DNA from: Klebsormidium nitens
Lineage: Eukaryota; Streptophyta; Klebsormidiophyceae; Klebsormidiales; Klebsormidiaceae
Reading direction: 5' to 3'
DNA: 64,000 nucleotides
Assembly: GCA_000708835.1 (NCBI GenBank)
Contig: DF237218.1
Location: 51,725-115,724 of the forward strand
The notes beneath the pieces are model-generated. The model saw only the letters and a list, made by a program, of their open reading frames with translations, searched no databases and had not been told where the DNA came from. A program made the position numbers and the translations under genes. How positions within the stretch are numbered: the first letter of the stretch is position 1; every line of letters starts with the position of its first letter. Below, piece by piece: positions 1 through 10,000 of this stretch.

Positions 1-2567
1 TTCTGAAACGCGACAGGAGCCTCGGGACCGGCGTTCGTTTCAGGAAGGGGGGCAACGGCGTCGGTCCCCCTGGCTGCGGCATCCTGCTGCGCCCTTTCCT
101 TCTGAATCTCGAGATTGCTCTTGTAATTACTTGGGTCCAGCTGTAAGAGGGTACATGAGAAGACTTTCAAAAGATGGAGTAGAACAAAAAAGCAAACCTT
201 TTAGACATGGCCTGATCAAAGCTGAGGAGCCCAGCCGAAAACTGACCCTCTTGGGAGGAGGCAGACAGACTCAATGAGCTTGAAAAGTCAAACTTTTGGA
301 CAGCATTCGATGTTGTCAGTCTCGGACAAGCTTTTGGTGAGTGCCTGGGTCGGAGTTCCTCAGAAGTTCATGAACAGATCCAACTTCAGAGAGACCAGTC
401 TTGTATTGACACACATATATATCCCCCTTCAAGTCAATCGATCTGTGTCCACATGTTTGTATGCCCGAACCAGGGGCACCTTAGCGACCTTATCGACGTA
501 ACGCAGTATCAACCAGCAACCTCAGAGTCTGGCTAAGTTCACACGTTGTGCCAGCCTAATCTCTTGCCTAGCCCTTGCCCCAACCTTGTCTAACCAATGA
601 TGGCATGTCCAATTGCACCTTGCTAAGGCTTTGATAGGATTCAATTGAGAGCTTTGGAAAACATAAGGAGGGTCCTCAATCGGCCCCGGAACGAGAATAC
701 TGGAATAGGAATATCGGGATTTTTGGGCTCCAGGAATTGGAATATCGGGATTTTTTGGCCTAGGAATCGGAATATTTGGTTTTGAGAATTTTTTTTTCAC
801 GGAATATGGAATACTGCAAAATCTGTGCAGGAATCCGGGTAATTTGAATTCCTAAATCTCAAAAAGTTCTTGGAATCTGGAATATTGGGGTGGCAAGGAA
901 TTGGAATATTGCCCAAAATCCATCGAGGAATATGGAATATCCAAAGTCATATATTCTCGTTCCGGGGCCGATTTGCATTCGCACACTTTAAAGATCCGAA
1001 AGGAGGAAGAATTCCTTAAGAGAGAAGCCGTACGCCCCACCTTTGCTCTCTTTGCTTTCTTGACCCCCTCCTTGGCAGCAAGCTTGGCCTCCGGCGTTTT
1101 GTTCTTGTTGTGCATGTATTTCTGCACACAATCAGGAGAGAAAATCAGGTGTCAGAGGGACTTGGGAAACCACGAATAGCGAGGGCAAGATGCGTCCTGC
1201 AAAGCGTCGAGCAAGTCACGCAAAAGGACAGCGAGAAAAGAGCAGGAAGCAAACCCAAGTGTGAATCAAAATTGCAGCAAACAGCAGAATGAGTTTGAGT
1301 TCCCCCTCTGATTCGGTGCATTGAATTATTATTACTATGTTCATTGGCGATAGAGTACTTGTCGCTGCCTGTCTTACAGCGCCTTGACATCATCCTCCGG
1401 AGACCCGAGAATCTCGCGATGATTACTCAAACAAAAGAACAAAGAGCCTGCGCTTGAGCTGCGGAACTCTACTAACCTCACCAATACTTCTAGAGATCCC
1501 ATACACAGATTTCGTTCGCCTCCTAGAAAGCACTCCCGCAAAGAATCTTCCTATGGGTGTTAATATGTCAAACATGACATGACTTCAGCATGACATATGT
1601 CCCAAAGGCTTACCCAGTTCAGTGCTTCATCTTCGTTCTCAAAGTAGAACTTGGCTGGCACCAGCTCCACCAGCTTGTCAAAGACTGGTTTAAACTTTTG
1701 GTCAAGGATAACCAGGGCAAAGAAGTGCACAGAGTGGAGATCTAGGTGCAATCAGAACAAAGAGACACTGAACATTCACGAGTGATTGTAAACGTCTGCG
1801 ATAGTGAGACTCAATAAAAGTAGGAAGAAAATGCAAACGATACGAATGCGCCGCAAGATTGACCAAATTACGACAGAATGGTGGTCATGCTCTTTCTGCA
1901 TCATTCTGGAGCAACCCGTGCAACTGTCAGCAGCTGAACCTGGAGTGGTTGCTTTCTGCCCATAAGAGTAATTCAACTGAAAACAAACAAGATAGTAAAT
2001 CGTTCCAAACCCTAACACACCACCACCACCTTTTTCCTCTCTCGTTTTGACACTCAATCTCAAGGGCTATGCCGTTTACTGCTCCTGGTGCCTAAGCATC
2101 ATCCTCGCGTGTCAGGACACAGAGCGCTTCAATGGACCATAAGCCCATTCAGATTTTCATGAGAGCCATGGTTTGCAGCTAACCGAGCACAACAAATGCA
2201 CACCCTTTTTGGAGCAGCATTCCGCTTTTCTTGCTGAAGAAACTACGAAGCGCTATTCACTGCATTTCGACCCATTACCAGCATTACAGAACGGGAAAAG
2301 CGGAGCCAGGTTGCCAAACAGGAAAGAGAACCAATGGGTGCGAATGATCCTTCAATCACCACTAAGGCATCAACCCATTTCCCTAGGTCAAAGATGGGAC
2401 CGAAGCACTTTCAAGAAGTTGCATGAAAAAATGTGTCAACTTTCAAGAAGATGCATGAAAAGCTGTATCAAATCAACGTTTGGAGTGGAAGGTAAATGTT
2501 CTCTAGAATGAAGGATACACAACGCGTCCTCATGAATCTTGCTTGCAGAGTTCGGCGCCGTCTCCAT
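1..2567 (-). CDS. SURF6: SURF6/RRP14-like ribosome biogenesis protein, N-terminal exons (partial)
   Basis: Four exons read on the minus strand: 2567-2519 (ATG; METAPNSASKIHEDAL plus one base), 1684-1614, 1121-1041 and 140-1 (cut by the window edge). Phases agree across every junction: T|TC makes Phe, then two phase-0 junctions. The product contains FFDKLVELVPAKFYF, then W-KYMHNKNKTPEAKLAAKEG, then KKAKRAK joined to LDPSNYKSNLEIQKE. This order matches the N-terminal domain I know from Rrp14/SURF6 proteins (F-D-x-L-x-x-L-x-P-A-K-x-Y, basic stretch, K-L-D-P). Those are nucleolar RNA-binding proteins needed for pre-rRNA processing. The C-terminal SURF6 domain would lie beyond the left edge. An in-frame ATG at 2588 is an alternative start (MPGRALK-MET). 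A 3' splice site at 1742 would lengthen exon 2 in frame but spoil the domain match. The 900-base third intron holds a MITE. No paralogue is seen in the window. Confidence -1.
678..973. mobile_element. Fold-back MITE in a SURF6-like intron
   Basis: Perfect 22-bp terminal inverted repeats lie at 678-699 and 952-973; the left arm begins AATCGGCCCCGGAACGAG. The interior is an AT-rich degenerate tandem repeat built on GGAATATGGAATAT or GGAATATCGGGATTTTT, roughly nine copies between 700 and 945. No open frame of note and no clear target-site duplication. The element occupies about a third of the intron between the third and fourth recognised exons (1040-141) without touching either splice site. It is either a non-autonomous DNA transposon or a fold-back element; the superfamily cannot be assigned. 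Confidence -1.
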
Positions 2568-4001
2568 CTTGAGAGCTCTCCCCGGCATTATCTGCCCTGC
2601 CCGGGGGATTGCTCTGAGATCGCTGTCACTTGTTGAGGTGTGGAATGGTGGCACAGCAGCTAAAGCCTAAAGCGCTTTTGACAGTCGTTCCGAAACTTAA
2701 AGCTTCTGAAGTTCATCACAGAACACAGGACTCCAACGCCAGGCAAGCTGGATGCTGCTAACTAGAGGCACTGGCAGCTCGGAGACCATACCGTTACCGG
2801 ATTGTACTACTTAGTGACTGACAGCTTGCGAGGCGGGGGGATCCCCCAGCTCAGGTAGACGGTGAGCTAGCAGTAGGAGTCGGTCACATGACCGACTCCT
2901 GCTGCATGCGACTCCATGGCATGCCGCCGGACATGTCACTGTCTGCACGACTGCACCATCAAGCCTGCAGGCTTGATGGTAGCCGAGCTCGGTGGATGAT
3001 CTGCATGAAGGCCGCCTTGCCAAGTTGCACTCAGCTGGTAAGAGATTGACCATCATACGGTACTAATACCAGGCTTGGCAAGAGCTGGAGCAGCTAGGCA
3101 GCCCAACATGCATTCAGTGTTTAAACAAGCACTTCGAGGCTTGCCAAATCAATGAGTTGTCGTATCCAGCGGGTCGTATTTAGGCAGGCGCTGGGTCGAG
3201 TCCTCGAGTCCTAGCTCGAAAGACATGCGCTCAGTGCATATGTCACCGCGAGGGCGGGCCCTGCGGTCTAGCATAACAAGTGTAGAAGCTGAGCGTCACG
3301 TATGGGGCACGGAAGCGATCGCCCCAGCTCATTCTATAAATCAATGCATCAGTGCGACACGTATTGCATGCGACCGTTGGTCTGCATCCGGTGAACTTTC
3401 TATTGCGGAGCCTAGATCGACCGCCTGGCAAAACATCGTACAACTTATCCATATCGTTGAATGCGGCCGGGCCCGGCGCCGCATATATGCGTACTGGAAT
3501 TATGGAGAAGTCCTCAGCCTGCACCGTACATGAAAGTGACTACCAAATCTCAATCGCATGAGGAGAGGATCCGCCAATTAAGAAGTGGCGCACACATGCA
3601 ACACGGGGTTGCAAGATTCGCGTCGACTTGTGTAGGGCTGAAAGGGGGCCGGGCTCTTCTCGAAGGTGAGAACAAAACAAGTACTCAAACTTAAATATCA
3701 AATATGCATCGCCGTAGATTGTCCGCAACCGAAGACTTCACATTCAATTGGAACTGAGATTGAAATGGACGGAACATAAAATCAAGCTGTCTGACCAGAC
3801 CGTCCTCAATGTCTAATGGAGCTGCAACCTGATTATGTTGCAGGCTGGCGTCAACCTGTGGACTAAAGTCTCTCGGTCATCGGAACGGGCGCCAAGCCCT
3901 TTGCCGACTTTCACACACACAAGGGTTGGATTCCCTCAGGATCTAACGTACATCATGCTACACATTCTAATGGACCGGTGCCGTGCAGAGAGCGCAATAT
4001 T
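2568..4001. other. Intergenic: SURF6-like promoter side and F-box/RCC1 3' side, with palindromes
   Basis: No convincing exon is seen between the SURF6-like start and the F-box/RCC1 stop. Two strong palindromes lie close together. A hairpin has 16-bp arms at 2871-2886 and 2889-2904 (core GGAGTCGGTCA/TGACCGACTCC, one mismatch, 2-base loop). A perfect 26-bp palindrome sits at 2955-2980 (core CATCAAGCCTGCAGGCTTG). GC-rich stretches follow at 3240-3270 and 3460-3490. The palindromes could be fold-back element remnants or protein-binding sites; nothing decides between these. Confidence -1.
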
Positions 4002-7000
4002 CTAATCCCGGCCCACTGCATCAGCCGGGCAGTTCCGCCCGATAACTCTCGGCTTCCACACGCCCGCATGGGCCTCGGTAAACGGAATCCCCAACTGCCC
4101 ACTGCTATTCAATCCCATCACCACGACCTCGCCTTTGAAGGTCCTTGCAACCGTATGCCGGAACCAACTGGCTGCTATTTGTACAATCTTGTGGGGCCTC
4201 AAAACCTCCACTCTCCGCGGCTCAAGGGTTACTAAACCCCAGCCCTCCAAACCCAGCTCTCCGTAGAAGCAGCAGCCAAAGGAGTAGACCTCGCCCAAAT
4301 CGCCCACCACGAAAGTGGTCAGGGCTCCAGCAGCGACCTGTAAAATAAAAAGGGGGTTCGATTTAACACTTGAATTAGCATATTTCGCGAGGTTTACATC
4401 GGTTTCCGGGAAACGGAACAAACTGCGGGTTCTCCTAAGGCGGCTCGATTTGACCAAAGAGATTGGCTGCCAATGCACATGTGTCAAGAGCGCGGTGATC
4501 CACACTCCGACAATACGGAAAAGAACAAAGAATCTTTACGTCCGTCGGTTTCTTTTTAAAAATATGGTTCCGAAAAGTAAGTACTGTCAGGATCCGTCCA
4601 AACAACGCTCCGCTGCTCATACCCCCAACTGAGAGACAAACACAGTGTCCTTACGAGGACCGAGTAAGTAGATAGAACGGGCAATTTGAGCTCACAAAGC
4701 TCCGCGCTTGCTGCTGCCAGCCCCCTCGCTCTTTTCCTTGCAGTTTCAGAACTCGAAAACTTACAGGCAGCTCTGCGTTGATTCTACTTATGCTGGCCGG
4801 ATGCCTCCAATACCGCTTGGTTCACACCAAATGCTCCTCTTCCAAACGAAGACGGTCAACAAACTAGAGGCGATAAAACAGGAACAGCGTAATTACCTGC
4901 ACTGGCCGAATGTTATCAATTCCCCGCAGCTCCTGAACCATTGCGTCCTCTTCTCTTGCGTCCCTGCTCCGGATTCCGTTGGGCGGAATGCCCCAGAGGA
5001 ACACGCGGCCGTCGGCAGCGAGAGCAACGGAGTGATGCGCACCGGCCGCGACTTGCACGATGTGGGCGTCGAAGTGGTCGGCAAGGCGTGCGATGCGCTG
5101 AGGGGTCTCCTCGCATCTGCAGCGAAAAAACGACGTTTTAGTGTTTAGCGAGCTTCCTGATTTCGACAGCTTGAGGAATCTGGCTTCATCTTGACCTTAA
5201 ATGCGCTCTCTTCATATGAAACGGTCAGCGAGGCAAGAGATGCGCGGAGAACTCTCCTCGCATCTGGAGGGAAAAACCGCTTGTTATGGTTCAAGGAACT
5301 CCCGTTTTCATTCCTCCAAGATTTGCGCAGTTATTTTGACCTTGCACCCGCTTGATGCACTGGTTTTCTTGACTTCAATGGGCGTCAAAGTGGTCGGCAA
5401 GCCGCGAGATGCGTTGGAAAGTCTCCTTGCATCTGAAGAGGGAAAGATTAGTGTTATGTTCAAGAAAGTCCGTGATATCAAACTTCAAACTTCTTGGCGT
5501 GATCTTAGTCTTGCATCCCTCTGTAGTAAACAGCCTGCAGCTGAGGTTCCGAACGCCCTGCTCTTTGATGATAAGGAAGGGTTTCACTTTCTGCAACTTA
5601 CAAACACTTCCCAAAGCTTACAACGCACTTTTCGAATACTGGGTTCTTGAAACAACGAGTGTCAAAAGGGATGGCGGAACGCAGGCGGGTATTTTGGTAC
5701 AAGCCAAAGACAAAACCAGAAAAGACCCAAGAGCAGTCCGTGCCAAACGTTGCTCTAGGAAGCTCTTCCCGATTGCACCCCTTAATACCCTGATCAATTG
5801 CAAGGGTCCCCAAGTTGTCAACGCTTTGCTTTCTTTTAATAGGACATGGCCGCAAACCTTGTTGTCGAAGATATACCTCAAAATTTTGTCAGAGGGGCAC
5901 CGGGGCAACGTAGCTCCAAAACTGTCGTACTCAGTCTAGCAAAACAGACTTCGGGTCTTCGGACAGCAAAGTCACAACCTCTGGACTCTCGATTTGAGAA
6001 GACGCAAAAAGCAACCGCACCTGAAAACCCAAGGGACGCTTCCGTCGCCCCCATCCTTCGGTTCCGTTCCCCCCTGCCCTAGTTGCCCCTTCCCGCCCTC
6101 GCCCCACGCATACACCTCCCCCTTATCCGTTACCGCCAACATATGGTCCCACCCCGCAGAGATCTGCACGATGCGGACGTCCGAAAGCGCTTGGACCATG
6201 AGGGGGACGTCCGAGAAGTGGGTCTCGGGGCCATGGCCTAGCATGCCCGTGGCGGACGTGCCGCTGGTGTAAACGCGCCCCTCGCGGCTGAGGAATGCGG
6301 TGACGGTTGCGCCGCACGCAACCTGCGCGAAAAAGAAGTTCTCAGCTTCAGAAACTAAAAAGTTCTGGGCTTATGCATCTTCGAAGGGCAAGCAACTGAT
6401 GATAATTCGGGGAGCTTTTGTGACTTGAGTTCGGCTGTGCGTCTATATGGCTGCTCAGAGCGGGGTGGGAAGCAGGGCAGAAAAGATAAAAACAGAAGAT
6501 GCAGCCTAAGCAGAAAGCTGTCGTGAACGTTGTTAGAAAAAGGATTGGAAAGAGCGACAGAGATGTTTGCATCTGCCACACCCGAGAGAGGAGGCCAAAA
6601 CCATTTTTTTTAAAATCTATGTACGACAGACTCGACTCGCTGCAAGTAAGGCACAGAGAACCGTATGTACTTCCAAACTCGACCAGCATACCGCAAACAT
6701 GTTTCTGCAATAGAACACAACAAACCAATGACGTGGCTTCTGAACAAACCAACGACGTGGCTTCTGACAACCAATGCCCGCTTCAACAAATTCCACTAGC
6801 GGAGTCACCTGCGCTATGGGGATGCCTGCAAGTGCTGTCACAGGCTGTGGCAGCACAACGTCCTCCTGTCCGGGAATCCCCAGGCACCCCTGCTCGTTCT
6901 TTCCAAAACTGTACACGTCACCCTCCGACGTCACTGTGACGACAGACCCCGGGCCGGCGGCTACGCAAGCGATCCTGAAGGCAAGATCGAAGGTAAGTGT

Positions 7001-10000
7001 CAGAGTGTTGATTGATCTGCAGGCAACTGTCTAAACGGCGTTCCTTTGAGGAGAACCTCAGGACGAAGTTGGCAGACGTTTACTCGTTGCAATAAAAGAT
7101 GCAGCTTCGGTGTTGGATCCGATGTGTGGGGACGAAAGATACAGTGACAAATGCTCGAAGCCCGCATCTCTTGTCTGCCAATCGGTAGCCCCGAAAACAT
7201 GCGCGCATTCAACCAGGGGTTAGAAACGTCTAGGACGTCGAGAAGTGTAGCAGACAACAAGCAAAACAAAATCTCAGATCCAATACTAGCCGAACCGTCA
7301 CTCTTGTCCGTAGCTGGGTCCAATTCCGCACTGCCTCCATAGCTGCACCATTTGCGCTCGCCCAGGCACAGAAAGCACAATCTCACCCCACGAAGACCGC
7401 AAATAGAAAACGTTCTAAAAAAGGGGAAAAAATCCCCCGAAGGAATCAAACCCTGCATTACAACACTAGTAAGCAACCCTCACTTTTCGTTCGCCGGATC
7501 ACCCCCGATCGCCCCCAACCCTCAGCTACTGCCACAGGTTGCCCTATGTCGCTTCCGCTCAACCAGAGGAAGCACACCTCACACCCGCCAAAAAAGCGCC
7601 ACAGATTCACACAATCAGAAAGGTGACAACCGTGGGAACGCCGCATCAACGAAACCCCTGAGTTTTGGTCCGTCCCCACGTCCCCACCCTCCGCTGCTCC
7701 CATAGCTGCTCCACCTTGCGCTCCCCCAGGCACAAGAACCATAACTCAGATCGACCACAATGAAAGCAAACAAGAAGTCATTGGAAGTGACAACTTAGAA
7801 TCCACGTCACTGGACAAAATTCACTTGCCAGCACGTCTTCCAACCTCCGCTGCTCCCTCCGCTGCTCCACCTCACTTCAAACCTCAAAACCTCGAAAAGA
7901 TGACAACCAAAGCTCAAAACCTTGAAAAAGATGACAACCCAGTGGTAAACACATCCCCTAAATCAAAAAGAACGCTCACTTTCTGTCCGCCAGGACGTCG
8001 CCCACTCTGCGCTGCTCCCACAGCTGCTCCACCTCGCGCTCGCCCAGGCACGCGAAGCGCGCCTTGGAGCCCCCAAAGATGCGCAGCTCGCCCGCCGTGT
8101 TGACCGTGCAGCTGAAGTCGGGACCGACCTCCACGAGGCCCTCCTTCGTACTGTAACGCAGATTCTTTTGCCTTTCAAAGTTTCTTCGCATGAGACATCT
8201 ATTTCGAAGGCTTTTTGACTTTCGGAGCATGTAAGAGCATTCTGATTTGAAGGCTGTTAAAAACGCACAATTCCTGATTTGGAGGCTGGAAAAGAGTAAA
8301 GTCTCGCTGAAGATAGCAGGCCCCGCCGGGGCTGCCGTGACCAAGCTCTACGAGACCCCATCTGCACTGTGAGGCGGAATCGGCTTCCGCTTCAGGCGGT
8401 TTGAGCTGGGCAACAGTCCTATCAACATACAAGAGCCTTTTCGCACTCAACCTTTGGAGAGAGACTCCGAAGCCGCCTGTGTAGGGCTGTAGCCCTGAGC
8501 CCTAAGCCCAAGGAATTGCGGTTCAGATGGACTATGTAATGGAGACTTACAAAACCTCCTATGCGAAAGCCTGGACCCCCTCCAATAGGCCCTCATTAGT
8601 ACGGAAATCACAAAATCCATTGATCTGAGAGAGACAAACATTGTCGCGTGTTTACCACAATCCAATAGAGAATCTGAGGGCCAGATAGGAAAATCAACCA
8701 CCACACACCAAACAAGTCACCAAGGTCGGCAGCCAAAGGAACCTGTGATGGCATCGGAATTGGTTGCTGGGAAAGGGTGCTTGCTTCGGCGGATGAAATG
8801 GGCAATCCGTCGAAAGCTTACGACAAGAACGTTACGTTCTTCACAGGGAGAAAGAACCAACCATATGGGCGCGAAACAAGTCGAAAGAGGCACCAACCTG
8901 TCGACGCGGTCGAGCGCGTTCAGATGATGGTACGCCACCTTCCAGTCGCCCCCGCACCGCAGTAGAAGGCGCCCTTGGCTCGCAGCTGAACAGGCCTTAT
9001 ATACAGGGTGGGCCTGGCACGAGCGGTGCGCAGCGACCTGGAAAAACAGCAATAGAGACTTGTGACGTGTCCAATCAGGTTAAAAGGGCTGGGTGCTGTG
9101 ACCGAACGTAACGTGGGTACATACTGTGCCACATGTGGCGTAGAGAAGAGCTGTGCCAACTGAAGCTACGTGGAGGAAGGTCGACGATGGTACAGTGAGA
9201 AGGCCAGCGAACAAAAGACCAATCTTCACCGCCTTTTAACTGAAAAGTGTATATATCGCAAAATAAGACAACCAAAGTTGGCAAACAGACGCTCGTTTTA
9301 GGGGGGTTTTCCGTGCACCAGCAGCATTTGGACAATTGTACGTCGAATCAAAGCGCTGATATGTAAACAAACAGTATTGGCCCTTGCGTATGAAAAAGGG
9401 TAGCCAAACTCTTTGCGAGATAGCAGTGTTGGCCCTTTTGTACGGGTAGCAAAGAGAACCCCCACCTTTCCGAATCGAAAGGCAGGCTCCAAGAAGGCCT
9501 AAAATCAGGGTGAGTCTACCCACTTCCCAACTTGGTACGAAGGGCCATGGCACACTGGTTGCACTAAAGCTCGGATAGGACGAACAACAAGTAGAAAGAT
9601 CAAACATCAGGCGGGCTGTGCAGTACAAGCTAAGGAAACAACATAGCTACTAAGCTGGTGTCGTGCAGAAAGCTGGTGACAGCAAGGAACGCCAACCTTT
9701 CAACTACTCGGTCTCTTACCACAGTCAGCGACATGGAGGCGTCAGGCGCAAAGTTGGCGGGCGTGCGGAAGAAGCGGCAGGCAGCCTCCAGGCGGGCGAG
9801 GTCGCGCGCACTCAGTCCTGACGTCAGCACCTTGAGAAGGATGTCTGGAGTGTCCGAAAGCTGGGTCAGGCTGCCCACTGGAAAAGAGCTGCAAAAGAAA
9901 GAAGGTAAAGTCAGTGCTAGGGCCGCATTCCAGGATTACAATTCTGGAAAAGGGCCATGGATCCGAACTTAACCAGGTACCATGCAATGGTCCACGAAAG

